In this document: piece by piece, positions 1-8,332 of the stretch | How positions within the stretch are numbered: position 1 is the stretch's first letter | How the letters are laid out: every line of letters begins with the position of its first letter | NCBI GenBank assembly: GCA_031286585.1 | Contig: JAITUC010000019.1 | Coordinates: 248,001 to 312,000, forward strand | Direction of reading: 5' to 3' | DNA length: 64,000 bases | From: Delftia acidovorans | GTDB lineage: Bacteria > Pseudomonadota > Gammaproteobacteria > Burkholderiales > Burkholderiaceae_C | Program-made: the position numbers and the translations under genes | The notes under the pieces: generated by a model | Seen by the model: only the letters and a program-made list of their open reading frames with translations | Told to the model about the DNA's origin: nothing | The model's database searches: none

Positions 1-536
1 GGGGCCGCGCAGGGCTGCAAGACCATGAGGGCCTTGCCGCCGACACTGCCGTCCCCCTGCAGGTCTATGGCCTCGGGCTGCACCACAAGCACGTGCCCGA
101 GATCCAGCAGCATGCCGGCCTGGCCCATGCGCCGGTGTTCGTGCCGGCCTATGGCCACTACCGGCAAGGCATCGTGCTGACCATCGCCCTGCATCTGCGG
201 CTGCTGCCCGCTGGCGTGACCGCCCGCAGCCTGCACGCTGCGCTGCAGGCGCGGTACCAGGACCAGCCTTGCATCGAGCTGCAACCGCTGGTGGAGGACG
301 CTGATGCGCAGCGGCTCGATCCGCGTGCGCTCAATGGCAGCAACCGGATGCGGCTCGCGGTGTTCGGGCAGCCGCAGGAGGAACAGGTGCTGCTGACCGC
401 CGTGTTCGACAACCTGGGCAAGGGCGCTGCCGGTGCGGCGGTGCAGAACCTTGATCTGATGCTCGGGCTGCAGCCAATGCAGCAGCCACTGCACCGGGGC
501 TCAACGGACCCGTCGCGCATGCCCCTTCCCCACTGA
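1..536 (+). CDS. argC: N-acetyl-gamma-glutamyl-phosphate reductase, C-terminal part
   Basis: This is the 3' part of a gene that begins before the window; the frame is open from the first bases and ends in TGA at 534-536. ArgC reduces N-acetylglutamyl phosphate to the semialdehyde, the third step of arginine synthesis, using NADPH in the cytoplasm. The visible part carries the family's HKHVPEIQ segment, a G-Q-G-I-like strand ([16 protein letters not shown]) and the C-terminal [17 protein letters not shown] block, which closes the active site. Segment order and spacing match the short 'type 2' ArgC (about 310 residues) rather than the longer classical form. The N-terminal NADP fold and catalytic cysteine lie outside the window. 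The family call is secure; start and full length cannot be judged. Confidence 0.92.
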   Translation, partial: GRAGLQDHEGLAADTAVPLQVYGLGLHHKHVPEIQQHAGLAHAPVFVPAYGHYRQGIVLTIALHLRLLPAGVTARSLHAALQARYQDQPCIELQPLVEDADAQRLDPRALNGSNRMRLAVFGQPQEEQVLLTAVFDNLGKGAAGAAVQNLDLMLGLQPMQQPLHRGSTDPSRMPLPH

Positions 537-551
537 GAAAGGGGCATGCGC
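515..551. repeat. Perfect inverted repeat over the argC stop codon
   Basis: Arms 515-527 (GCGCATGCCCCTT) and 539-551 are exact reverse complements, giving a 13-bp stem with an 11-nt loop that contains the TGA stop of argC. There is no T-run on either side, so it is not a textbook intrinsic terminator. It may still act as a 3'-end stabiliser or a Rho-assisted stop between argC and the convergent hydrolase gene. Confidence 0.6.
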
Positions 552-664
552 CGCTGCCGAACGCGGCGAGCTGGCCGCCGCCTTGCTGCCAGCCAGGCCG
601 AAGCGGGTGCTGCACCAGTTGGCCTGAAACGTGCGGCCCGGCGTGCCCGCCCGGGCCTGCAGGT

Positions 665-1246
665 TCAGCGGGGCAGTCTGTCGATGGTCTGGATCAGCAA
701 CTGGGCCAACCTGTCGCTGGCGGCCTGGGTGCGGTGCACGCCATCCGGATTCAGATCCTCGTCACCGCGAAAATCGGCGTCCCAGCCGGCGTGCGGTATG
801 CCTTGCTGCGTGGCGACGTCGTGCATCACCGCGTTCAGGGCGTCCAGGTTGTCCGTCCACTCCACCGGAAAGCGCCCCAGCGGCATGCCGGGCAGGCCCG
901 TGAAGACAGGAGTGGAGCCGCATTCCCGGCTGATGCGCACGGCCTCCAGCAGGTCGGCCCGGTATTCGTCTGGAGGGACCATGCCGAAGCCGTCATTGGC
1001 GCCCAGGGCGATGACCGTGACACGGCTGTTGTGCGGCACGTCTGCAAACGTCAGCATGAGTTTTTGCAGCCGCAGGCCGTTGATGCACCTGTCATCCAGC
1101 GTCCACCAGGGGCGTGCCGCCTGGATGCGCTGCACTGGCGTGATGTCCACGCCATAGCCGTTGAGAATGCTGTCGCCGTCGAGCTCAATGCTCAATGGAC
1201 AGCGGTAGCCGAACAAACGGCACAGCAGCTTTTGCAACCAATCCAT
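665..1246 (-). CDS. SGNH/GDSL-family hydrolase
   Basis: A 193-residue protein of the SGNH (GDSL) esterase/lipase superfamily. Block I is at residues 23-27 (DGDSI, nucleophile Ser26), the oxyanion-hole block is GAND at 82-85, and block V is DGVH at 168-171, giving the catalytic Asp168/His171. Length fits single-domain arylesterase/thioesterase I-like members. I chose the ATG at 1246 because AGGAGG lies seven bases upstream; longer in-frame extensions lack an SD and show no family similarity. The first twelve residues are hydrophobic/basic but are not a convincing signal peptide. The substrate cannot be told from sequence. It is convergent with argC and co-directional with the thioesterase gene. 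Confidence 0.8.
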   Translation of the reverse strand: MDWLQKLLCRLFGYRCPLSIELDGDSILNGYGVDITPVQRIQAARPWWTLDDRCINGLRLQKLMLTFADVPHNSRVTVIALGANDGFGMVPPDEYRADLLEAVRISRECGSTPVFTGLPGMPLGRFPVEWTDNLDALNAVMHDVATQQGIPHAGWDADFRGDEDLNPDGVHRTQAASDRLAQLLIQTIDRLPR

Positions 1247-1394
1247 ATGGAACCTCCTGGGGAATGCGGGCGTGGACGACACGGCATGTGTCGTCCACCC
1301 GATGATCAGCGAGGTTCCTGCGCCAGCAGGCACCGCCAGCGCCACGGACGAGCGTGCAGGCCCCAGGCACTGCACCCGGGAGGCGTCAGGGCCG

Positions 1395-1814
1395 CTATGC
1401 CACCATCTCCCGCACCCAGCCCGGCAGCTCCACGGCCTTTTGCCTGGGAAAGTCCACCCAGATGACGGTGCCGCCACCGGCCGCGCAGATCACGCCGGGC
1501 TCGGAGATGCGCTCCATGGTGGCCCAGGTCTCGAAGGTTGTGCGGCCGGGGTCGCTGACGTACATCTTGAGCAGCACTTCGTCGGGATAGGCCAGCTGCT
1601 GGTGGAAATTGCAGAACGCATTGACGATGACCGGCCCCTGCCCGCCCGGCGTGGGCGCCATGCCCGCTTCAACCATCCAGTCGATGCGGGCGGTCTCCAG
1701 GTAGCGGAAGTACATGGCGTTGTTGACATGGCCCATGGCGTCCATGTCGCCCCAGCGCACTTTGAATCGCATCTCGTGAACCCATTTTTTATATTCTGGA
1801 ATCTCTATGCGCAT
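1395..1814 (-). CDS. Hotdog-fold acyl-CoA thioesterase (YbgC/4HBT type)
   Basis: A 139-residue single hotdog domain of the 4-hydroxybenzoyl-CoA thioesterase/YbgC class, which hydrolyses acyl-CoA thioesters in the cytoplasm. The signature WGDMDAMGHVNN (21-32) contains the Asp that activates water or substrate in this family, followed by the helix with YLETAR. The start at 1814 is set by GGAGA eight bases upstream; the ATG at 1847 has no SD. It is divergent from the ETF:ubiquinone oxidoreductase gene, so the roughly 215-bp gap between them must hold both promoters. A role near fatty-acid or aromatic acyl-CoA metabolism fits, but the substrate is unknown. Confidence 0.85.
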   Translation of the reverse strand: MRIEIPEYKKWVHEMRFKVRWGDMDAMGHVNNAMYFRYLETARIDWMVEAGMAPTPGGQGPVIVNAFCNFHQQLAYPDEVLLKMYVSDPGRTTFETWATMERISEPGVICAAGGGTVIWVDFPRQKAVELPGWVREMVA

Positions 1815-1971
1815 GCCTGCAGTCTCCTTGTTGTAGCGCCACTGCAAGGCACCATGCCCCGCAGCCCCAGGTCACTGTGCAGCAGCCCGCATTCCCGCGC
1901 TGTCACCTATCAGCAACGACGGGGTCCACGCACGTCATAGAATCCACCGCATTGCGGCATTTGCGCTGCAG

Positions 1972-1997
1972 CCGAACAAACGTTCGGTCTGCCGAAC
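1972..1997. promoter_or_regulatory. Candidate operator with CCGAAC half-sites
   Basis: CCGAAC (1972-1977) and GTTCGG (1982-1987) form a perfect 6-4-6 inverted repeat, and a third CCGAAC lies at 1992-1997. The array ends 34 bases before the ETF:ubiquinone oxidoreductase start and sits in the divergent gap with the thioesterase gene. The shape resembles a TetR-type operator. No regulator gene is adjacent, so the binding protein is unknown. Confidence 0.45.
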
Positions 1998-2031
1998 ATC
2001 CTGTTTTTCAATATCCAAGCGAGACACCCCG

Positions 2032-3732
2032 ATGACGAACGAAGAAATCCTGGCCCAGTACGGGCCGCGCGAAGCCATGGAATACGACGTGGTGGTGGTT
2101 GGCGGTGGCCCTGGCGGCCTGGCCACGGCCATCCGCCTCAAGCAGCTGGCGGCCGAAAAAGGCCAGGATGTCTCCGTCGTCGTGCTGGAAAAGGGCTCGG
2201 AGCCCGGTGCCCACATCCTGTCGGGCGCGATCATGGACCCGCGTGCGCTGACCGAGCTGATCCCTGACTGGAAGGAAAAGGGCGCGCCCCTGAACCAGCC
2301 CGTCACCGACGACGCCATGATCTTCCTGGGCGAGAAATCCGCCCTGCGCACGCCCAACTTCCTGCTGCCGGCCTGTTTCCAGAACCATGGCAACTACATC
2401 GTTCGCCTGGGCAACGTGGTCAAGTGGCTGGGCGAGCAGGCCGAGGCGCTGGGCGTGGAGATCTTCCCGGGTTTTGCCGCCGCCGAGGTGCTCTACAACG
2501 AGGACGGCTCGGTCAAGGGCGTGGCTACCGGCAACATGGGCATCGGCAAGGACGGCGAGCCCACGGGCGAGTTCCAGCTGGGCATGGAGCTGCACGCCAA
2601 GTACACGATCTTTGCCGAAGGCGCACGCGGCCACCTGGGCAAGCAGATCATTGCCAAATACCAGCTTGATGCCGGCAAGGACCCGCAAAGCTACGGCCTG
2701 GGCATCAAGGAGCTGTGGGAAATCGATCCGGCACGCCACAAGCCCGGCTTCGTGATGCACACGGCCGGCTGGCCCATGGACAGCAAGACCTACGGCGGTG
2801 CCTTCCTCTACCACCTGGACGACAACAAGGTCACGCTGGGCTTCATCACGGGCCTGGACTACGCCAATCCCTACCTGAGCCCGTTCGAGGAATTCCAGCG
2901 CTGGAAGACCCACCCCAACATCCGCTACTACCTGGAAGGCGACGAGTCCAAGGGCATCAAGCCGGCCAAGCGCCTGGGCTATGGCGCGCGCGCCATCACG
3001 GCCGGCGGCCTGCTGTCCCTGCCCAAGTTCGTGTTCCCGGGCGGCGCGCTCGTGGGCTGCGACGCAGGTTTCCTGAACGTCAGCCGCATCAAGGGCAGCC
3101 ATGCCGCCATCAAGACCGGCATGATGGCCGCCGATGCCGCCTATGACGCCATCGTCGCGGGCCGCCAGGGCGACGAGCTGGGCGCCTATGTGGAGGCCTT
3201 CGAGAACAGCTGGCTGTACGAAGAGCTGAACAAGTCGCGCAACTTCAAGGCCTGGTTCAAGAAGGGCCTGACCACGGCCACGCTGATGAACGGCATCGAG
3301 CAGTTCGTGCTCAAGGGCAACATCCCCTGGACGCTGCACCGCGACAAGCCCGACCACGCCTACCTGAAGCCTGCGGCCGAGTGCAAGCCCATCGACTACC
3401 CCAAGCCCGATGGCAAGCTGACCTTCGACCGCCTGTCCAGCGTCTTCATCAGCAACACCAACCATGCCGAAGACCAGCCGGCCCACCTGACGCTCAAGGA
3501 CGCCTCGGTGCCCGTTGCCATCAACCTGGCCAAGTACGCAGGCCCAGAGCAGCGCTACTGCCCCGCGGGTGTCTATGAGTTCGTGGACGACACGGCCCAG
3601 GGCGGCAAGCGCCTGCAGATCAATGCCCAGAACTGCGTGCACTGCAAGACCTGCGATATCAAGGACCCCACGCAGAACATCGTCTGGGTCACGCCCGAAG
3701 GCGGCGGCGGGCCGAACTACGCGGGCATGTGA
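2032..3732 (+). CDS. Electron transfer flavoprotein:ubiquinone oxidoreductase
   Basis: A 566-residue ETF-QO, full length for the family. It takes electrons from reduced ETF, the collector for acyl-CoA and other dehydrogenases, and passes them to ubiquinone at the inner membrane. The N-terminal FAD-binding GGGPGG is at 24-29. The quinone/FAD body includes the GALVGCDAGFLN region. The 4Fe-4S cluster is bound by Cys510, Cys535, Cys538 and Cys541 (NCVHCKTCDIKDP), all present. The start at 2032 follows a weak GAGA SD. An intrinsic terminator follows at 3770. No etfAB genes are in the window, so the gene stands alone here. Call is very secure. Confidence 0.97.
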   Translation: MTNEEILAQYGPREAMEYDVVVVGGGPGGLATAIRLKQLAAEKGQDVSVVVLEKGSEPGAHILSGAIMDPRALTELIPDWKEKGAPLNQPVTDDAMIFLGEKSALRTPNFLLPACFQNHGNYIVRLGNVVKWLGEQAEALGVEIFPGFAAAEVLYNEDGSVKGVATGNMGIGKDGEPTGEFQLGMELHAKYTIFAEGARGHLGKQIIAKYQLDAGKDPQSYGLGIKELWEIDPARHKPGFVMHTAGWPMDSKTYGGAFLYHLDDNKVTLGFITGLDYANPYLSPFEEFQRWKTHPNIRYYLEGDESKGIKPAKRLGYGARAITAGGLLSLPKFVFPGGALVGCDAGFLNVSRIKGSHAAIKTGMMAADAAYDAIVAGRQGDELGAYVEAFENSWLYEELNKSRNFKAWFKKGLTTATLMNGIEQFVLKGNIPWTLHRDKPDHAYLKPAAECKPIDYPKPDGKLTFDRLSSVFISNTNHAEDQPAHLTLKDASVPVAINLAKYAGPEQRYCPAGVYEFVDDTAQGGKRLQINAQNCVHCKTCDIKDPTQNIVWVTPEGGGGPNYAGM

Positions 3733-3769
3733 TCCGCACGCCACACCGGCCCTCCTCTGAAGCCTGCCC

Positions 3770-3796
3770 AAGCCTGCTTGTGCAGGCTTTTTCTTT
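3770..3796 (+). terminator. Intrinsic terminator after ETF-QO
   Basis: AAGCCTGC (3770-3777), loop TTGT, GCAGGCTT (3782-3789), then TTTTCTTT. This is a compact 8-bp stem followed by a T-rich tail, 37 bases after the stop codon. Confidence 0.85.
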
Positions 3797-4136
3797 GAGC
3801 GCCGTCAAAGCCAGGCAGACCCAGAAAGCATAGAAGGCCATCCGAAACGCGCCTGCACGCAATAAAAATGCATGACAAAGCCAAAAACAGGCCCTTGAAG
3901 ACGCAAACCTGCATCGCCAAACCTGTTCAACACGCATGAAAAAGTTGCACCTAGGGCAATCCCCGCAGATTTCATGCCAATTTTTAGATACAAACCTATA
4001 GGTGAAAACCGGGTCGTCCAAACGCCAAGGCGTACAGGGCGGCTGCAGTAGACTTTGCCGCGAAGCGCCGCGACCGTCCTGTGCGGCCTTCTGCTGAGCA
4101 AACAGGAACAAACACAAGCACGTTGGAGATACACGT
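3797..4136 (+). other. Gene-free leader of the TrpXYZ-like importer
   Basis: This 340-base stretch is visibly less GC-rich than the flanking genes, with A/T runs around 3880-4010, and no open frame in it looks coding. It must hold the promoter of the importer operon. I could not assign a convincing -35/-10 pair or a known riboswitch or T-box. The SD TTGGAGA lies about eight bases before the ATG at 4137. Confidence 0.4.
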
Positions 4137-5108
4137 ATGAAGCACTTGTCTTGGGCGCCCCTGGGCGCGCTGGCCCTGGCAATTTCCGCCATTGCGGGCG
4201 GCGCCCACGCCGCTGACGAGAAGTCGGTCGCAGTGACCGCCATCGTCGAGCATCCTGCACTCGACGCCGTGCGCGACGGCGTGCAGGCCGCGCTCAAGGA
4301 AGCCGGCTACGAAGCCGGCAAGAACCTCAAGTGGCAGTACCAAAGCGCCCAGGGCAACACCGGCACGGCAGCGCAGATCGCACGCAAGTTCGTGGGCGAC
4401 AAGCCTGACGCCATCGTGGCCATCGCCACGCCCTCGGCCCAGGCCGTGGTCGCCGCCACCAAGACCGTGCCCGTGGTGTTCTCCGCCGTGACAGACCCCG
4501 TGGCCGCCAAGCTGGTGGCCAGCTGGGAGCCCTCCAAGACCAACGTGACGGGCGTGTCCGACCTGCTGGCCCTGGACAAGCAGATGGAACTGGTCAAGCA
4601 GGTGGTTCCCACCGTCAAGCGCGTGGGCATGGTGTACAACCCCGGCGAGGCCAACTCCGCCGTGGTGGTCAAGGAACTCAAGGCCCTGCTGCCCAAGCTG
4701 GGCATGACCCTGGTGGAAGCCGCCGCGCCCCGTTCCGTGGACGTGAGCAGCGCCGCACGCAGCCTGGTCGGCAAGGTCGATGTGATCTATACCAACACCG
4801 ACAACAACGTGGTCTCGGCCTACGAGTCGCTGGTCAAGGTCGGCCAGGATGCCAAGATCCCGCTGGTGGCTTCGGACACCGACTCCGTCAAGCGCGGCGC
4901 CGTGGCTGCCCTGGGCATCAACTACCGCGATCTGGGCGAGCAGACCGGCCGCATGGTGGTTCGCATCCTCAAGGGCGAGAAGCCCGGTGACCTGAAGACC
5001 GAAGTCAGCACCAAGATGGAGCTGTTCGTCAACCCTGGCGCCGCCGAGAAGCAAGGCGTCAAGCTGTCCGACGCGCTGGTCAAGTCGGCCGCCCAGGTGG
5101 TCAAGTAA
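4137..5108 (+). CDS. ABC transporter substrate-binding protein (TrpX-like, PF04392)
   Basis: A 323-residue periplasmic receptor of the 'ABC transporter substrate binding' family that includes TrpX of Gram-positive tryptophan importers. A Sec signal peptide spans residues 1-25 (hydrophobic core, AxA site GAHA before ADE). The mature part has the two-lobed type I fold; segments such as AIATPSAQAVV and VMFSAVTDP-like FSAVTDPVAAKLV are typical. It is followed by a permease and an ATPase gene, forming a complete importer. In this family the ligand may be tryptophan, tyrosine or another small molecule, so I do not assign a gene symbol. Start chosen by SD and signal peptide. Confidence 0.88.
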   Translation: MKHLSWAPLGALALAISAIAGGAHAADEKSVAVTAIVEHPALDAVRDGVQAALKEAGYEAGKNLKWQYQSAQGNTGTAAQIARKFVGDKPDAIVAIATPSAQAVVAATKTVPVVFSAVTDPVAAKLVASWEPSKTNVTGVSDLLALDKQMELVKQVVPTVKRVGMVYNPGEANSAVVVKELKALLPKLGMTLVEAAAPRSVDVSSAARSLVGKVDVIYTNTDNNVVSAYESLVKVGQDAKIPLVASDTDSVKRGAVAALGINYRDLGEQTGRMVVRILKGEKPGDLKTEVSTKMELFVNPGAAEKQGVKLSDALVKSAAQVVK

Positions 5109-5232
5109 TACCCGGGGTTTGCCTGCCCGGGACCAACCCGGGCAGTGCGCCCACGGTGGCAGGCGCCATGGCAACATGGCCCTGCCCTTTTTTTAAGTCG
5201 TTTTCCGTCCCCACGCGCCTGTCGCTCTTCCT

Positions 5233-6120
5233 ATGTCTCTCTTTTCATTGCTCGGTGCCGTCGAGATCGGCCTGATCTTCAGCCTGGTGGCGCTGGGCGT
5301 CTTCATCTCGTTCAGATTGCTGCGCTTTCCTGACCTTACGGTGGACGGCAGCTTTCCGCTGGGCGGCGCCGTCTGCGCCATCCTGATTTCCACGGGCACC
5401 AATCCCTGGCTGGCCACGCTGGCCGGCACGGCCGCGGGCGCGGTGGCAGGCCTGATCACGGGCTGGCTCAATGTGCGCCTGAAGATCATGGACCTGCTGG
5501 CCTCCATCCTGATGATGATCGGCCTGTACTCGGTCAACCTGCGCATCATGGGCGGCCCCAACGTGCCGCTGATCAACGAGACCACGCTGTTCACCCTGCT
5601 GCAGCCCGACAGCGTGGCCGACTATGTGATGCGCCCGCTGATCCTGTTCGTGATCGTCGTGCTCGCCAAGCTGGGCCTGGACTGGTTCTTCGCCACCGAG
5701 CGGGGCCTGGCCATCCGCGCCACGGGCTCCAACGCCCGCATGGCCCGTTCGCAGGGTGTGAACACGGGCGCCATGATCCTGCTGGGCATGGCGATCTCCA
5801 ACGGCCTGGTCGGCCTGGCCGGCGCGCTGTTCGTGCAGACCCAGGGCGGCTCGGACATTTCCATGGGCATCGGCACCATCGTCATCGGCCTGGCTGCCGT
5901 GATCGTGGGCGAGTCCATCCTGCCTTCGCGCCGCATCGTCTGGGCCACGCTGGCCGTGGTCGTGGGCGCCATCGTCTACCGCTTCTTCATTGCAGCGGCC
6001 CTCAACAGCGATTTCATCGGCCTCAAGGCCCAGGATCTGAACCTCGTCACCGCCCTGCTGGTGACCGTCGCCCTGGTGATCCCCCAACTGAAGCGCAAGT
6101 TTGCACAGCGCAAGTCCTGA
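5233..6120 (+). CDS. ABC transporter permease (COG4120 type)
   Basis: A 295-residue integral inner-membrane permease with about eight or nine hydrophobic segments, starting with a membrane helix at residues 10-30. The motif FPDLTVDGSFPLGGA (32-46) is characteristic of the permeases that partner PF04392 receptors and resemble branched-chain amino-acid permeases in fold. The gene lies 125 bases after the receptor gene and 16 bases before the ATPase gene, on the same strand, so the three are one operon. The C-terminus is basic (KRKFAQRKS), as expected for a cytoplasmic tail. Confidence 0.88.
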   Translation: MSLFSLLGAVEIGLIFSLVALGVFISFRLLRFPDLTVDGSFPLGGAVCAILISTGTNPWLATLAGTAAGAVAGLITGWLNVRLKIMDLLASILMMIGLYSVNLRIMGGPNVPLINETTLFTLLQPDSVADYVMRPLILFVIVVLAKLGLDWFFATERGLAIRATGSNARMARSQGVNTGAMILLGMAISNGLVGLAGALFVQTQGGSDISMGIGTIVIGLAAVIVGESILPSRRIVWATLAVVVGAIVYRFFIAAALNSDFIGLKAQDLNLVTALLVTVALVIPQLKRKFAQRKS

Positions 6121-6136
6121 TCGCCGGAGAACCCTC

Positions 6137-6931
6137 ATGCTGAGCGCACAACAACTCGAAATCACCTTCAACCCCGGCACGCCCATCGAAACGCGGGCGC
6201 TGCGCGGCATGTCGCTGGACATTCCTGACGGCCAGTTCGTCACCGTCATCGGCTCCAACGGCGCGGGCAAGTCGACCTTCCTGAACGCCGTCTCGGGCGA
6301 CCTGTCCGTGGACAAGGGCCGCATCGAGATCGCAGGCCAGGACATGACGCGCCTGCCCGTGTGGGCACGCTCCGAGCGCGTGGCCCGCGTCTTCCAGGAC
6401 CCCATGGCGGGCACCTGCGAGGACCTGACCATCGAGGAAAACATGGCCCTGGCCCAGCGCCGCGGCACCTTCCGCCGCCTGAGCCGCGCCGTCAAGGCCG
6501 AGATGCGCGACAACTTCCGCGAGCGCCTGTCCATCCTGGGCCTGGGCCTGGAAAACCGCCTGACCGACCGCATCGGCCTGCTGTCCGGCGGCCAGCGCCA
6601 GGCCGTGAGCCTGCTGATGGCGGCGCTGCAGCCTTCGCGCATCCTGCTGCTGGACGAACACACGGCAGCGCTCGATCCGCGCACGGCCGACTTCGTGCTG
6701 CAGTTGACGGCACGCATCGTCTCCGAGGCCAAGCTCACCACCATGATGGTCACCCACAGCATGCGCCAGGCGCTGGACGTGGGCGAGCGCACGGTGATGC
6801 TGCACCAGGGCCAGGTCGTGCTCGACGTCAGCGGCGAGGAACGCGCCCGCATGGACGTGCCCGACCTGCTGCACATGTTCGAGAAGGTGCGCGGCGAAAA
6901 GCTGGCCGACGACGCACTGCTGCTGGGCTGA
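6137..6931 (+). CDS. ABC transporter ATP-binding protein (COG1101 type)
   Basis: A 264-residue nucleotide-binding subunit that powers the importer above. Walker A is GSNGAGKST at 39-47, the signature LSGGQRQ lies near 150, and Walker B ILLLDEHTAALDP near 172. The usual D-E-P after Walker B is D-E-H here, a variant typical of this subfamily. I set the start at 6137, where GGAGA precedes the ATG by seven bases, instead of the in-frame ATG at 6101, which would overlap the permease gene. The gene is the last of its operon; a hairpin follows at 6949. Confidence 0.92.
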   Translation: MLSAQQLEITFNPGTPIETRALRGMSLDIPDGQFVTVIGSNGAGKSTFLNAVSGDLSVDKGRIEIAGQDMTRLPVWARSERVARVFQDPMAGTCEDLTIEENMALAQRRGTFRRLSRAVKAEMRDNFRERLSILGLGLENRLTDRIGLLSGGQRQAVSLLMAALQPSRILLLDEHTAALDPRTADFVLQLTARIVSEAKLTTMMVTHSMRQALDVGERTVMLHQGQVVLDVSGEERARMDVPDLLHMFEKVRGEKLADDALLLG

Positions 6932-6948
6932 GCGCCCCGCACATCAGG

Positions 6949-6978
6949 GAACAAGGGGCGCTGCGGCGCTCCTTGTTC
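6949..6978. terminator. Hairpin between convergent genes
   Basis: GAACAAGGGGCGC (6949-6961) pairs with GCGCTCCTTGTTC (6966-6978), a 13-bp stem with one G-T wobble and a TGCG loop. It sits between the end of the importer operon and the convergent cupin gene. No clear T-run is present, so it is only a probable terminator. Confidence 0.55.
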
Positions 6979-6995
6979 ATGGGGATGGCTACGGG

Positions 6996-7382
6996 CTAAA
7001 CCCACACATCGTTCAACGCCGTCCTCTCGCCGCCCTCCTCCCCGGTGTTCAGCACGCCGCGCGGCTCGATCAGCATGAGGCGGGCTTCCCGCTCGGCGCC
7101 GGGCTTGTGTTCCTTGCCCTTGGGGACCACGTACAGCTCGCCCTGGCGCAGCAGCACATGGCCATCACGGAAGTCGATGCGCAGCTCACCATCCAGCACC
7201 AGGAAAGCTTCATCCGTTTCGGCATGCGAATGCCAGATGAACTCGCCCTGCACGCGCACGATCTTGAACTGGTAGTCGTTCATCTCGGCAACGACGCGCG
7301 GGCTCCACTGGCCGGTGAAGCGGCTGAATTTCTCGGGGAAGTTGATGGCCTGGTAGGGGCGGTTTTCAACGGGGAACGTCAT
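6996..7382 (-). CDS. Cupin-domain protein
   Basis: A 128-residue single cupin barrel. The metal-binding motif 1 is WHSHAETDE, with two His and one Glu, and motif 2 ends in PKGKEHKP with the fourth His ligand. Proteins of this type include small dioxygenases, isomerases and sensors; there is nothing that fixes the reaction. The start at 7382 follows AAGG eight bases upstream; the long N-terminal extension of the open frame overlaps the AraC gene and looks non-coding. The AraC-type regulator lies directly upstream on the same strand (77-base gap) and may control it. Confidence 0.8.
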   Translation of the reverse strand: MTFPVENRPYQAINFPEKFSRFTGQWSPRVVAEMNDYQFKIVRVQGEFIWHSHAETDEAFLVLDGELRIDFRDGHVLLRQGELYVVPKGKEHKPGAEREARLMLIEPRGVLNTGEEGGERTALNDVWV

Positions 7383-7458
7383 GGGCAGACCTTGTGAAAG
7401 CGTGTGAAGCCTCCATGCTAGGAAGCGCCATCCTTTTGGTCTTGCACGATCGTGCAGT

Positions 7459-8271
7459 TCAGGCCGCGCCCAGGCGCCTGAGCCAGCGTGCGGGCGGCAC
7501 GCCATAGGCCATGGCGAACTGGCGCGCCATGTGGCTCTGGTCGAAGAAGCCGGCCTGCAGTGCGGCATCGGCCACGCCCTGCCCCGCCAGCAGCAGGCGC
7601 CGCACGGTGTCCAGCCGGCGCATGGTCAGGTAGCGGTAGGGGCTGGTGCCATAGAGCGCGCGGAAGTCACGGCACAGCCGCCAGCGGTCCAGGCCGCTGG
7701 CCTGAGCCAGCGCCTCCAGGGTCACGCCCTGCTCCAGCGAGTCGTGGATGCAGGCGCGGGCACGCTCCACGGCCCCCAGGTCGGGCAGACGCCGGACATT
7801 GCGCCGGCCCGCCACGGCGTCCAGGGCCCATGCCAGGTCGTAGATGGCGTCGTCGCGCGCCAGCGGTTCCAGGTCTTCATCCAGCCCCTGCAGCAGCGGC
7901 AGCAGCGCGGACTTGAGCCGCGGATCGGCAGACAGGCCGCCCTCGACAAAAGGCAAGGGCCTGCCGCCCAGCACCTGCTGGATCAGGGCCGGCTCCACAT
8001 AGACCATGCGGTAGCGAAAACCTGCGTCGGTGCCCGCGTGGCCGTCATGCAATTCGTCAGGGTGCAGCACCATGGCGCCGCCGGGCAGGCTGTGCCGCTG
8101 GCTGCGGCGGTAGGCAAAGCTTTGCACGCCGGACAGCGTCAGGCCCAGTGCATAGGTGTCGTGCCTGTGGGGCGCATAGCCGTGCCCGCCGAAGTAGGCC
8201 TCGATGCGCTCCAGGCCAGCGCCCAGTCGCGAATGCCGGACCCAGTCGCTGGAGATGCTCGTTTCTGCCAT
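7459..8271 (-). CDS. AraC-family transcriptional regulator
   Basis: A 270-residue regulator with an N-terminal cupin-like ligand domain (HRHDTYALGLTLSG near residue 30-45) and a C-terminal AraC DNA-binding domain with two helix-turn-helix units (LEALAQASGLDRWRLCRDF; VADAALQAGFFDQSHMARQF). The second unit keeps the G-F-x-D-x-S-x-F/M-x-R-x-F pattern. The start at 8271 (MAETSIS) is preferred because the upstream extension lacks similarity. The effector is unknown; the cupin gene downstream is the obvious candidate target. Confidence 0.88.
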   Translation of the reverse strand: MAETSISSDWVRHSRLGAGLERIEAYFGGHGYAPHRHDTYALGLTLSGVQSFAYRRSQRHSLPGGAMVLHPDELHDGHAGTDAGFRYRMVYVEPALIQQVLGGRPLPFVEGGLSADPRLKSALLPLLQGLDEDLEPLARDDAIYDLAWALDAVAGRRNVRRLPDLGAVERARACIHDSLEQGVTLEALAQASGLDRWRLCRDFRALYGTSPYRYLTMRRLDTVRRLLLAGQGVADAALQAGFFDQSHMARQFAMAYGVPPARWLRRLGAA

Positions 8272-8332
8272 GTGGGTTGCTGGTGAGGGGGTGTGCAAAG
8301 CAGCTGCAGATGTTAACTGCGGGCCAGTGACC

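Noticed and set aside
2008-3771. A minus-strand frame of 587 codons over ETF-QO
   Set aside because: It is the complement of a gene with secure FAD and 4Fe-4S motifs, and it has no recognisable domain.
3941-4020. A sigma-70 promoter for the TrpXYZ-like operon around TTGCAC and the A/T stretch
   Set aside because: No -10 hexamer at an acceptable distance could be found by eye, so I did not assign coordinates.
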